Notes: generated from the letters alone by a model not told the origin. A stretch of 64,000 nt of DNA from CAIQPS01 sp963721365 (GCA_963721365.1 CAVRJE010000008.1:145136-209135); one strand, 5' to 3'; numbered from the stretch's first letter, positions 39,506 through 49,739 are shown. Program-made: numbers and translations.

Positions 39506-40465
39506 CTAGAAGAAGAAGTCCGGCTGCTTCCGCTTCTCGAAGACAGCTCCGACGGTGTCGAGGATGAGCCGCACCCCGTGCAGGGCGGCGAGTTCGCCCG
39601 GGTCGTAGCGCGGAGAGACTTCCACCAGGTCCATCCCGATGACGTTGGCCCGCTCGGCCACCGCGCGTAGGAGGGCCCTCGCCTCGTAATAGCTGAAGCC
39701 CCCGGGTTCGGGCACGCCGGTACCCGGCGCGATGGCCGGGTCGAGGCAGTCGATGTCGAAGGTGATCCAGGTGTCGACGTCCGGTTCCACGGCCTCGATC
39801 AGGCGGCCCACTCCCCACTCCCGCATCTGCCGCTGCACAGGCTCGCACCAGTGGGTTATCACCCCTCGGTCTCGGGCGAGCTCCACGTTGTCGGCGGCGG
39901 TATGGAGACTCCTTATGCCGTACTGCACGACCTTGCCGGCCACTTCATCCTCGTGCGCGCGGATGATCGGGCTGGCGTGGGTGAAGAACTCTCCCCCGAT
40001 GTCGTTCCAGTAGTCCATGTGGGCGTCGAAATGGACGAGTTGCACCGGTGGCGCATAGGTCCCTCTTACCCGCTCCACTCCGAGAAGAAGGGGATAGGTG
40101 ATGGAGTGGTCTCCGCCCAAGACGACCGGGAAGAGTCCGGAGCGCAGCAACTCGGCCAGCCGGCTGCCGATGAGGGGAAAGCTCACCTCGGGGGACGCGG
40201 TCGGGGGGATGTAGACATCGCCGGTATCGACAAAACGCACTCCCTCAAGGATATCCAGCGACGCCTCCCCGTCCCAGAAGGCCTCCGTCTCTTCGCGGTA
40301 CGCCCACTGACCGGAGATGGCGCGCAGCGCCTGCGGTCCCTCCCGCGCGCCCGCGCGTCCGGTCGTCCCCTCGTCGTAGGGGACGCCGACGACCGCCACA
40401 TCGCCATCCGCGAGCGAGGGCTGGACGACGTACGGCGACCTGAGGAACGTGGCGAGACCCGCCAT
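39506..40465 (-). CDS. Agmatinase-like ureohydrolase
   Basis: 319 intact residues of the arginase/agmatinase family. All manganese ligand motifs are present: GGDHS, HFDAHMD and FDIDCLDPAIAPGTG. Hydrolyses guanidino compounds to urea plus amine; agmatine is the usual substrate for this branch (SpeB), but related guanidinobutyrate or proclavaminate-type hydrolases cannot be excluded. It neighbours putA, consistent with arginine/proline nitrogen metabolism. Confidence 0.85.
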   Translation of the reverse strand: MAGLATFLRSPYVVQPSLADGDVAVVGVPYDEGTTGRAGAREGPQALRAISGQWAYREETEAFWDGEASLDILEGVRFVDTGDVYIPPTASPEVSFPLIGSRLAELLRSGLFPVVLGGDHSITYPLLLGVERVRGTYAPPVQLVHFDAHMDYWNDIGGEFFTHASPIIRAHEDEVAGKVVQYGIRSLHTAADNVELARDRGVITHWCEPVQRQMREWGVGRLIEAVEPDVDTWITFDIDCLDPAIAPGTGVPEPGGFSYYEARALLRAVAERANVIGMDLVEVSPRYDPGELAALHGVRLILDTVGAVFEKRKQPDFFF

Positions 40466-40566
40466 CTTCGTGATGCTTCCTCCCCTTGGCTGCCTGACGG
40501 CCGGGAACGGCAGACCTAGCTCTCTATCCTAGCGAGCGCGGCCTGTCTGCACAATCTATTTGGCCG

Positions 40567-41617
40567 TCATCGAGGTGCCCGCAGATCCCGGCCGTCGAGC
40601 CGCCACAGGCCGGCGGCCATCACTTCCTCCACCGCCACCCGGTGCTCGGCGACTGTCGGCGGACGAAGGATCCCTCGACAGCTGAGGGCTCTTCAGCGCT
40701 CCCTTCGCCGGCGCCGCGGCGGCCTCGCCGGCTCCCGCCGGGTCGCCTTGTAGGCCGGCCGGTACTGGTCCATGACGTTGATGTAGGTGTCGCGCGAGAC
40801 CTCGTCGGCGAGAAAGCGGGCGACCTCTGCCGGTCCCGGCCAGCCCATCGGGCAAGACCAGGTGCCGTACCAGCAGCCCGCGCCGCGCCACTCCCCGCTC
40901 GTCCAGTTCCAAGGTCGCCCACCTGCCGGTGCATCTCGAGCACGGCCGCGCGGTTCCGGGTGACGTAGTCGCCCACCCCGGACAAGGGCTCGCCCACCCG
41001 GTCGTCGCTGTACTTCATGTCGGGCATGTAGATGTCGATCACGCCGTCGAGCAGCCGCAGCGTGTGCACCGCGTCGTAGCCGCCGGAGTTGTAGACGAGG
41101 GGAAGCCGCAGCCCACCGTCCGACGGCCAGCGCGACCGCCGCGAGGATCTGCGGCACCACGTGGCTGGGGCTGACGAAGTTGATGTTCTCGCACCCGGCC
41201 GCCTGCAGGCTCAACATCATCTCCGCGATCCGCTCCGGCGTCTGCCTCCCACTCGGAGTGGTGGCGGGTGGGCTGGCTGATGTCGTAGTTCTGGCAGAAG
41301 ACGCAGGCCAGGTTGCAGCCGGCGAAGAAGATGGTCCCCGAGCCGCCCCGCCCTACCAGCGGCGCCTCCTCGCCGAAGTGCGGCGCGTAGCTCGCGACCT
41401 GCGCCAAGGCGCCGATGCGGCACACCCCCAGTTCGCCGGCGGTCCGATCGACCCGGCAGTTCCGAGGGCAGGTGACACAGCGATGCAGGAGGGCCTGGGT
41501 CCGGCGGGCCCGCTCCGCCAGTTCGCCGGATTCGTACAGGTCGAGATATGCCGGACGGCCGAGCTGCTCACGTCGCTCACCAGCCCTCCAGTCACCGAGG
41601 ATTTGATGCCTCAGCAT
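40567..41617 (-). CDS. PflX-like radical SAM protein (COG1313)
   Basis: About 350 residues. N-terminal CPRNCRVDR and GVCRIG precede the SAM-cluster motif CNLACVFCQNYDIS. INFVSPSHVVPQILAA, VYNSGGYDA and IDIYMPDMKYSD follow, with YINVMDQYRPAY near the end and AGLWRLDGRD at the terminus. Frameshifts near 41230, 41120, 40900, 40850 and 40710. Members are probable activating enzymes of unknown target. Confidence 0.8.
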
Positions 41618-41753
41618 ACCGCGCCGGCCCGCGGCACGGGCGCAGCGCGCCCCAGCCGGCCCGCGCCAAAGGAATCCCCTCCCCCGGCTCGTACATGTGA
41701 CTAACCGACCCCGCAGTCCCGAGGGAGTCTCAGTCAAGGCCAGTGGAGGGATC

Positions 41754-42772
41754 ATGTCCAGTCTCGCAGAGCTTGCTGCACGGTGGCGCTACCGACCAGA
41801 GCGAGGTCGCCCGCGTGCGCGACGTCCTCATGTTCGAGCCGCCGGATCTGCGCAAACGGCTCGTCCGCTTCGGCGCCCTCCTGATCCTGGCTTCGGCGAT
41901 CGCCACCTACGGACTGCTGGGCGATTCGGTGGCCACCGTCATCGGGGCCATGATCGTCGCTCCTCTCATGCTCCCCATCATGGGACTGGCTTTCGCGGTC
42001 AGCATCGGCGACCGCAAGGCGATAGTCGGCTCCATCCTCGTCGGGGTCGCCGGCATGGTGACGGCCGTAGCGGTAGGCTTCATCCTGGGGCAGACCACGA
42101 GGCTCCGCCTTCGACCCAACCAACAACGCCCAGATCATGGCCCGCACAGCCCCGCGGCTGGTCGACCTCGCCGCTGCCCTCGCCACCGGACTCGCGGGCG
42201 CCTTTGCCATCGGCCGCAAGGACGTCTCGGACACCCTCCCGGGAGTCGCCATCGCCATCTCGCTGGTGCCGCCCCTGACGAACGCCGGCATCCTGCTGTC
42301 CGCCGGCCGAGCCGATCTGGCCTGGGGAAGCCTGCTCCTCTTCGTGACCAACTATTTCGCGATCCTGATCACCGGCACATTGGTCTTCGCGCTGATGGGA
42401 TATCCCGGCGTCTCGATGGTACCGAAGTCGATCCGCGGCCGGCGGGTGGCCGTCGCGCTCATCGTGCGTCATGGTCATCCTGATCGCCATCCCCCTGGGG
42501 CTCACCGGCGGGGGGTGGGCCGAGGCAACCTGGCCGAGAGCCGGGCGGCCCAGGCCACCAAGGCGTGGGTCGCGGGAACGGGCTACAAGTACGTGTCCGC
42601 GCAGACAGGGAGCAGACGGTGAACATAGTGATCACCGGGACGGGCGACCTGCCGTCAGAGCAGGACCTCTGGAGCAGAGCCTGGCCGGCCAGCTCTTACG
42701 GGATGGAGGTGCAGGTCCACGCGGTGCCGTCGCAGAGCTCTGGAGTTCCAGACCGCGGCAAGCGGGGGCTGA
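41754..42772 (+). CDS. DUF389 (TIGR00341-type) membrane protein
   Basis: About 340 residues. Repeated hydrophobic helices include GLLGDSVATVIGAMIVAP, MARTAPRLVDLAAALATGLAG, VAIAISLVPPLTNAGILL and LLLFVTNYFAILITG, all characteristic of this uncharacterised family. A soluble C-terminal beta-rich part (VNIVITGTGDLPSEQDL) follows the last helices. GGAGGG precedes the ATG. Frameshifts near 41795, 42105, 42470, 42610, 42670 and 42740. Convergent with the next gene. Confidence 0.78.
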
Positions 42773-42797
42773 GCGGGCCGGGGAAAGGAGCGCGGGT

Positions 42798-43921
42798 TCA
42801 AGGAGCGATAGCCGTTCCCCTGCCACCCTTCGAGCTCGTGAGGACAAGCACGTCGACCGCCGCTACCGCGGCGCTCAGATCAGCCACGCGCGCGAGGACG
42901 GTCAAGACCTTCGCGGTGGCGTAGGCCGAGGGCTCTCTTCTTCTGCCCGAAGGACGACTCCTCAAAGCCTTGATAGCAGGAGCGCGGTGTCACGGTGCCG
43001 GTGGCCGGATCGACGTTGTAGGCAACGAGGCAGGCGGCGAGTTCCGCGATCGCTCGGACGTCCTCGGCCTTGGAGTCTGAGGACGTCCACAACTGCGGAT
43101 ACCGGCCGACGGCGTCGAGCACCGCCAGCGAGCTGTACCAGGTGGCGGGCCACTTTACCCGCTTGAACTGTCTGCCGTGTCCGAACATGTACGGTTTCTC
43201 GGTTCCCCGCTCGATCCAAGCTCTGAGCGACACCCGAGCCACATCGACCAGCCAGGCCGGCCGATCTGTCGGGGGCAGGAACGAAAACGCCCGCAAAGCC
43301 TGAAGCGTGACCATGGGACAGAAGTCGCCCTTGCGGCCCGGTCCCCGGAAGCCCCACGCCGAGTCGACCAGACATGGCCACGCCCGTCCCTGGGCGAGGT
43401 CGGCAAGGTCCACCTCCATCCTTTCGAGCGCCCGTCCGACTCGGGGATCCTCGCCGCGTCCGAACCTCAGCAGTTGTTCGACGATCGCGTGGTTGTCGCA
43501 TAGCAGCGAGTGCCAGCCGGGCCGGCGCCGACCGCAGGCGGCCAAAGCTCTGGAAGCGGCCGTCCTCGTCCTGATGGGAGAGCATTGAATCGAGGAGCCG
43601 ATCGAGACGCGCGTCATCGGCGGCGGTCACGCCCATGTCGGCCAGCAGTCCGAGCAGATTCGGAGCATACAGGGGCCGGTCGTGTCCGGAGATCTCATTG
43701 TCGGCTTCCCAGTCGGGGACCTTGGCGAGCAGTCCGCGGATGCCAGGATCGGCGAGTGCAGCCGCATGGGCTGCCATCACGTCCGGGTCATGTGCCGGCC
43801 TGCCCAGCGCCCCGGTGAGCGTGAGCCAGCGGGCTCCAGGCTCTCCGCAAGCGAGTAGCCACTCCACCGGGTCCGCGCCCAGTAGCCTGGTGCGTGTCGC
43901 AGCGTCTATGGTCGTCTTCAT
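42798..43921 (-). CDS. Alpha/alpha-toroid (terpenoid cyclase/prenyltransferase-like) protein
   Basis: About 375 residues. Repeated helical hairpins such as LLDSMLSHQDEDGRFQSFG, CLVDSAWGFRGPGRKGDFCP and WPATWYSSLAVLDAVGRYP resemble the QW-type repeats of squalene-cyclase/prenyltransferase toroids, but no DXDD motif is evident. Frameshifts near 43540 and 42930. Its start is 41 bases from a LexA-like box in the divergent region with dnaE2. Function unknown. Confidence 0.65.
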
Positions 43922-43961
43922 CTTGCCGACCATATTAGACCCGGCCGCGCTCCTTGCTATC

Positions 43962-44006
43962 CGAACATTTGTTTGTTTTAATCTGTGTCTTACAAACATA
44001 TGTTCG
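43962..44006. promoter_or_regulatory. Paired LexA (SOS) boxes
   Basis: CGAACATTTGTTTG (43962-43975) and CAAACATATGTTCG (43993-44006) each differ by one base in the core from the Gram-positive/actinobacterial consensus CGAAC-N4-GTTCG. They are inverted copies of each other (13 of 14 bases). They lie between the divergent toroid and dnaE2 genes, 31 bp centre to centre. DnaE2 is SOS-induced in other bacteria (established). Confidence 0.65.
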
Positions 44007-44068
44007 CTAGCAAGCTACGACAAGAGCCGGCGACCTAGACCTACCACTTCTATTTCTTTTTTTAATAA

Positions 44069-44084
44069 TGCAACGTTTATTGCA
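44069..44084. repeat. TGCAA-N6-TTGCA palindrome, copy 1
   Basis: TGCAACGTTTATTGCA, in the AT-rich dnaE2 upstream region just beyond the LexA boxes. First of four copies with identical arms and spacing. Confidence 0.65.
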
Positions 44085-44982
44085 ATGAAAGAGCGCGACC
44101 CCCAGAAGTCCGAGACAACGCCGTTTCCCGGCTCAGCGGATCCCGCCCAGCCACGACTACATCCGCCGGGACGGAGCCGGACCGAAAGACGGCTGGGCAA
44201 AAGGACCGGGCGATCCCAGGCGGGCACCTGAGCAGGTGACGGCACCCCAGGCCGAGGAACCGCCCGACACCTCTCCCCCCTTCGTCCACCTGCATGTCCA
44301 CTCGAACTTCTCGTTCCTGGATGGCGGCAGCCGCATTGAGGAACTGGTCACCCGGGCAGCCGAACTGGGGCAGCCCGCTCTGGCCCTCACCGACCACGAC
44401 GGTCTGTACGGCGCCGTCCGCTTCGCCAAAGCCTGCGCCAAGCGAGATATCAAGCCGATCTTCGGCGCCGAAGTGCGGGTGGAGTCGCTGCTGGCCGGCG
44501 GCGACCCGGGCCAGGCCGACCCCGGCTCCGGCGCCGCCGATGATCCTCATCACCTCGTCCTTCTCGCCGAGACCCGCGAGGGCTATGCCAACCTCTGCCG
44601 CCTCCTCTCCGCCGCCCACCTGGCCGATCCCGAGCGCGAGCGGCCTCCGCTCGTCACCGTCGAGTCGCTCCGCACCCACGCCGAAGGAGTCATCTGCCTC
44701 ACCGGCTGCCGCCACGGCGAAGTGGGCTACCTGGTCGACGCCGGTCGCGACAGTCAGGCCGAGACCGCTCTCCTTCGGCTCCGCGACATCTTCGGCCCCG
44801 ATCATCTCTATGTGGAACTGCAGTACTTCGGCTACGAGCCTCACCAGGAGGCGCATCGCCGGCCAGCACGGTGCCGCCGTCTTCAAAAAGCTGCCGGCCA
44901 TCGGCAACCGCTTGCGCCACCAGCAGGTGCCCGCGGGTACGCCAGTCACCGCCGATTCTCCCTCAATGCGTAATCATTGCAT

Positions 44983-44998
44983 TGCAACCAAAGTTGCA
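44983..44998. repeat. TGCAA-N6-TTGCA palindrome, copy 2
   Basis: TGCAACCAAAGTTGCA inside the first dnaE2 interruption. A second hairpin (GGCAAG-CAGC-CTTGCC) follows at 45003. The 25 bases from 44965 match 19 of 25 with those from 45376. Confidence 0.65.
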
Positions 44999-45393
44999 AC
45001 TTGGCAAGCAGCCTTGCCCGCACACGTCACAGCCACCCTCAGTCCCTCCGACTACGATGTAGGCTTCCATCGAGACGACCGGCCCTGGCGGCTGTCCTGT
45101 CTCACCTATTGTCTGCAACTCGCCGCGCTCGCGCGACGCCTGCGGCCTGCCTACCGTCCTCACTACAAACGCCCACTACGCTCGGGAATCGGACAGAGCC
45201 ATTCATCTGATCTGCCGAGCAGCCGGCCATGACAAGCCGCTCTCCGGCTACCCGGATCCGGTCCCCGGCGTCCGTTGCCTCAAGACTAAAGTCGAAATAG
45301 AGGCTTTGGCGGCGCCTTTGCTGGAACTGATCGGCTCCCCTGGCCCGTGGAGGGCGACGCACCCCAGTCCGTTCTAATGCATGATGATTGTAA

Positions 45394-45409
45394 TGCAACT
45401 TATATTGCA
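45394..45409. repeat. TGCAA-N6-TTGCA palindrome, copy 3
   Basis: TGCAACTTATATTGCA inside the second dnaE2 interruption. Flanking bases extend it to a perfect 8-bp stem (TAATGCAA / TTGCATTA). Confidence 0.65.
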
Positions 45410-45477
45410 TTATATGGAGCGCCGCCCGACGATGGGTGCGAATGATGGGACGGTAGTAATATGCAGAAACATTGCAG

Positions 45478-45493
45478 TGCAATAGATATTGCA
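45478..45493. repeat. TGCAA-N6-TTGCA palindrome, copy 4
   Basis: TGCAATAGATATTGCA, overlapping the palindrome ATTGCAGTGCAAT (45471-45483), within the second dnaE2 interruption. Confidence 0.65.
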
Positions 45494-45570
45494 ACGGCCA
45501 GCACCGAGGGAGCGGCGCCAGGCCAGGATGACCTCCCCTGCCGATCACACTCTCCCGTGCGCCTTATGAA

Positions 45571-45588
45571 TGTGTCAGATCTGACACA
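45571..45588. repeat. 18-bp perfect palindrome
   Basis: TGTGTCAGATCTGACACA is its own reverse complement. It sits at the right side of the second dnaE2 interruption, shortly before the polymerase reading resumes near 45620. It could be an operator or a mobile-element end. Confidence 0.6.
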
Positions 45589-48500
45589 AACCATAGGACC
45601 GCGCCGAGTAGTTACCACTCCTCGATTTTTGGCACCCGACGAGGCCGCCTGGCCGTCGCCCCTCGAAAACACGACCGCGCACATCGCCGCCCGCTGCAAC
45701 GTCGATCTCGACCTCGGCACCTACCACTTCCCCAAGGTCGACGTCCCCAAAGGCGAGACGGCCTACTCGCTCCTGGCCAAGCGCTGCTTTCGGGGCATCG
45801 CCCGCGTACAAGCCCGTGCCACCCCGGGCCGTGGAGCTTCTGGAGAAGGAGCTCCGCATGATCCAGCAGATGGGATTCGCCCATTATTTCTTGGTGGTGC
45901 ACGACATCGTCAGGTGGGCGCGCGCCAAGGGGGTCGCCTGCTCGGGGCGGGGCAGCGCCGGCAATTCCATCGTCTGTCACGCGCTCGATATCACCGCCAG
46001 CGAGCCTATCCGCCACAACCTGCTGTTCGAGCGGTTCCTCAACCCCAACCGCCGGGAGATGCCCGACATCGACGTGGACTTCTGTTCCTCGCGCCGGGAC
46101 GAGGTGATCGAACACATCTACCAGACTTTCGGAAACGAAAACGTGGCTGTGGTGGCCAATATCAACACCATGAGCCCCCGCTCGGCGGTCCGGATCGTGG
46201 CCGAGGCCCTGGGATACGCCCCCACCGAGATCAACGCCCTCGCCAAGCACGTGCCCCGGCACGGAGACGCGGCGCGCATACGGGAGTATCTGGCCGGCGC
46301 CTGGCCGGAGCTGCGCGACTCGCCGCTACAGGACTCGGCCCCCGCGGTGCCGGCGGCCGACGGCGCCCCGGGGCGCCCGGAAGGAAGGTATGCCAAGCTC
46401 CTCGACCTGGTCGAGCGCCTCGACTCCTTCCCCATGCACCTGGGCACCCACCTGGGGGGCTTCGTCATCACCGACCGGCCCATCACCTACTACGCCCCGC
46501 TCCAGTGGGCGGCCAAAGGCGTGGTGGTCATCCAGTTCAACAAGGACGACGTCGCCGCCCTGGGCCTGGTCAAGATGGACATCCTCGGCCTCCGCACCCA
46601 CTCGGCCGTCTCGGAGACCGTCCACCTCATCCGGCAGCGCACCGGGCGCCGCATCCGCCCCTACGACCTGCCCCCCGACGACCCCGCCGCCTACGAGATC
46701 GTCTCCAACGGCGGCTCCATCGGGCTGTTCCAGCTGGAGTCGGCCGGCCAGCGCAACCTCGCCTCCCGTCTGCAGGAGCGGGATTTCGACGACGTTATCG
46801 CCGCCATCGCCCTCTACCGGCCCGGTCCGCTGGAGGCCGAGATGATCGGTCCCTTCATCGACCGCCGCTGGGGCATCGAGCCCGTCGTCCTCCCCCACCC
46901 CGCCATGGCCGAGGCGGTGGCCGACACCTACGGGGTGATCCTCTACCAGGAGCAGGTGCTCCGCATAGCCCAGTCGGTGGCCGGGTTCGACCTGGCCGAC
47001 GCCGACTCCCTCCGCCGAGCCATGACCCGCGACCGCAGCCGGGAGGAGATGGCCAAGATCGGCGAGACCTTCATCGGCGGCGCCATCGCCCGGGGCGTGC
47101 CGGAGGAGGCCGCCCGCGAGGTCTTCCGCCAACTGGAGGGCTTCGCCGCCTACGGGTTCAACAAGAGCCACTCGGTGTGCTTCGCCGTCATCGCCTACGC
47201 CACCGCCTAGCTCAAGGCCTACTACCCGGCCGAGTTCCTGTGCTCCATCCTCAACAACTACCCCATGGGCTTCTATACGCCGCGGACGGTGCTGAACGAC
47301 GCGCGGCGGTTCGGGCTGGAGGTGCGGCCGCTGGATATCAATCTGTCGGGGCGGGGGTGCACGGTGGAGGATGAGGTGCCGCCGGACGTCTGGGGCGGCG
47401 ACTGAGGGCGAGCCACCTGTCGGGCGCCGCGGCGCCGGCGCCTCGAGGCGCAAGCGCCTACAACCCCTTCGCCCAGGCCTGGACCGCCGAGCACGGCTGG
47501 GGCCTGACCGACGCCGATCTGGCCGAGCTGGCCGGCCGAGCAGGAGGGGAGCAGGCCTATGCCGAGGCCCTGCAGGCGGCGCTGGAGCACCGGGCTGCGG
47601 GCGAGGACGCTGTCATGTCCACTTCCCGCGCACCTATGGGATGTGGCAAATCGACACACGAGACGAGGCGGTCCCGCGGACCAGCAGACGCCCTCCGGCC
47701 CCCGCCACCCCGGCGACCTCCTCCTCCCCCGCGCCCCGCGCGCCCGCGGCGGCGTGGAGCCCGGCGCCTGCCTCGCCCCCAGCACCGGCATCGCCCCGGA
47801 TGCCGGCCGGGCCCTGCGCGTCGGCCTCTCCTACCTCAAGCAGATGGGCGACCGCACCCTCGACCGCATCGAGGAGGAACGCCGCCACGGCCCCTTCACC
47901 AGCTTCGAGGACTTCTACCTGCGCACCCGCATCGACTCCGCGGTGGCCGAGAACCTCATCCGGGTGGGCGCCTTCGACTCTCTCGAGCCCGACCGCACCG
48001 AACTGCTCTGGCGCCTGCCCCTGCTGCACGATCGCCTGGAGGCCCTTGCCGGGTCTTCCGGACAGAGGCGCGGCCAACTGCGGGCCTTCTTCAGCCCGCC
48101 CAGCCGCGCCGGACTCGAGCGCTCCTGGAGCCTCGAGGACAAAGTCCGCTCCGAACTCGAACTCCTGGGACTCACCGTGAGCTGCCATCCCCTGCAGCTC
48201 TACGAGGAGGAACTCCGCCGGATGGGCGTGCGCATGAGCTACGAGCTCCCCGCCATGGGAGACGAGGTCCCGGTGACGGTGGCCGGCGTCTACGAGCGGG
48301 CCCAGAACCCCTGGATGCGTTCGGGGAAAAGGACGATGTTCCTGACCCTAGAGGACGCCTACGGGCTGTTTGAGTGTGTGTGCTTTGAGATCGAAGCTGG
48401 CCAGGATCGCCCCGGTGGTCGCCCGGGCCAGCTACTTCCTGGTGCGGGGGCGGCTGCAGAACAACCACAAGCGGGGGCTGGCTATCGTGGCCGAGGAGGT

Positions 48501-48791
48501 GTCGGATCTGGAGGAGGTGTTGGCGCGGAGGCGGGCCAGCAAGCAAGGCCGCCGCGGCGCGGGTGGCCTCGAAACCGGGCAGCCCCGACCGCGAGATGCC
48601 GCCTATTCCCGACGCCATCGACCTGCGGGTGCGGCCGGAGATCGAGACCTACGGGGATGGGACCGCATCAGCCAAGAAGCGGCCGCCGGGGGCGGGGACT
48701 GGGGCTATTCCCAAGAAAGGAAGGTGGCAGCGGTAAGACAATGATCCTCGGCGCATACTGATCTTCGCTAATCCGCCGGGCGGCAAGGCTA

Positions 48792-48821
48792 TTGACCCGC
48801 CGGGTACGTAAGGACTAGCAT
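48792..48821 (+). promoter_or_regulatory. Candidate promoter of the AbrB/PIN module
   Basis: TTGACC and TAGCAT are separated by 18 bases and lie about 40 bases before the antitoxin ATG. The hexamers fit a vegetative sigma-70 promoter. Confidence 0.45.
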
Positions 48822-48859
48822 GATAGGTAAGTATTCGTTGCCTGTTAAGGGAAGCAGCT

Positions 48860-49150
48860 ATGTTAAGGACAAGGATAACAAGTAAGGGACAGGTTACCGT
48901 CCCCATCGAGGTTCGCCGGGAACTGGACCTGCAGCCCGGCGATGATCTCGTCTTCGAAATCCGTGACGGGGAGCTATGCGCCAGGGGATTGAAGCGGCGC
49001 CAGCTCAGCGACCTACGGGGAGCGCTGCAGGCAACAAGGCCGTTTCCCGGCCGTGACACGATCCGCGAGGAAACAGGCCGGCGGCTTGGCGAACAGCTTG
49101 ATGCTCAGACGGCGTCCACGAGAGCCAAGTCGGGAGCTCGCGAAAGTTGA
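48860..49150 (+). CDS. AbrB/MazE-type antitoxin
   Basis: 96 residues. The N-terminal swapped-hairpin domain (TRITSKGQVTVPIEVRRELD, then LQPGDDLVFEI) is the AbrB DNA-binding fold, and the charged tail should bind the toxin. AAGGGAAG precedes the ATG. Its stop overlaps the PIN start (TTGA), so the two are coupled. Confidence 0.88.
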   Translation: MLRTRITSKGQVTVPIEVRRELDLQPGDDLVFEIRDGELCARGLKRRQLSDLRGALQATRPFPGRDTIREETGRRLGEQLDAQTASTRAKSGARES

Positions 49151-49551
49151 AACCAGTCTGGGTAGACGCAAACGTTCTGCTGCGTTTGCTGACAAATGAC
49201 CCACCTGACATGGCCGAAAAGGCCGCGGCTATTGCGGAGCGCGCAGAGCGCGGCGAGTATCTCCTTCGTGTCGCTCCTGTGGTTGTTGCTGAGATCGTCT
49301 GGGTGCTGCAGTCCTTCTACGGGCATGAGAAACGGCAGATTGCCGACGCACTCACCGCGGTGCTCCTGGCAGAGGGAGTGGATGCCGGCGATCGCGACGC
49401 GGTTGTTTCCGCCCTCGAGATGATGGCCACCAGCAATGTAGACTTTGTCGATGCCTATCTGGCCCAGATGTCGCGCGCGACTCAAGAGGCCGTTTGTTCG
49501 TTCGACGAGGATTTCCGGCGCCTGGGAGTGGAACTGATAACCCCCACCTGA
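49147..49551 (+). CDS. PIN-domain (VapC-like) toxin
   Basis: 134 residues, intact. KPVWVDANVLLRLLTNDPP holds the first Asp, APVVVAEIVWVLQSFY the Glu, NVDFVDAYLAQ and CSFDEDFRRLGVE the others. Predicted Mg-dependent RNase. The TTG start overlaps the antitoxin stop by four bases. Confidence 0.88.
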   Translation: MKPVWVDANVLLRLLTNDPPDMAEKAAAIAERAERGEYLLRVAPVVVAEIVWVLQSFYGHEKRQIADALTAVLLAEGVDAGDRDAVVSALEMMATSNVDFVDAYLAQMSRATQEAVCSFDEDFRRLGVELITPT

Positions 49552-49739
49552 TACCAGCCCGCGGCGCCCAGTCGGGGCTGACCTCTTCGCTCCTTCTGCC
49601 ACCGTCTCGGCGAGCACCTCGTGGGCCCTTGAAGCCGGTTCCTGTTACCCTGGGCTCCGTCGACCACCCCATCTCCACAAGGATGACCCATGTCTCCCGA
49701 CCCACGCCGCAAACTGAAGATCATCTTCGGGGCGGCAGC

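Larger units (their letters stand above)
44236..48744 (+). pseudogene. dnaE2: Error-prone DNA polymerase III alpha, interrupted
   Basis: DnaE2-type polymerase. The PHP domain starts FVHLHVHSNFSFLDGGSRIE. The polymerase core has SGRGSAGNSIVCHALDIT, the catalytic PDIDVDF, KMDILGLRTHSAV and AAYGFNKSHSV. NNYPMGFYTPR and the OB-type TVAGVYERAQNP follow. Multiple interruptions are present: AT-rich segments at about 44845-45075 and 45320-45620 split the PHP domain, an amber TAG at 47208 replaces the conserved Trp before LKAYYPAEF, and a ~400-base linker lies near 47404-47800. Frame breaks add to these. It spans 4.5 kb instead of the usual ~3.2 kb. SOS boxes lie upstream; no imuA/imuB is seen. Some breaks may be sequencing errors, but the amber codon and insertions are not simple indels. 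Confidence 0.8.

Noticed and set aside
44077..44949. 290-residue reverse-strand frame
   Set aside because: Complement of the DnaE2 PHP domain, Gly/Val/Glu-rich shadow text.
45391..45412. Stem-loop as an intrinsic terminator
   Set aside because: AT-rich stem with no following T-tract, and it is one member of a repeated palindrome set.
44845..45620. Intein in DnaE2
   Set aside because: The intrusions hold stop codons and lack splice-junction residues or an endonuclease domain.
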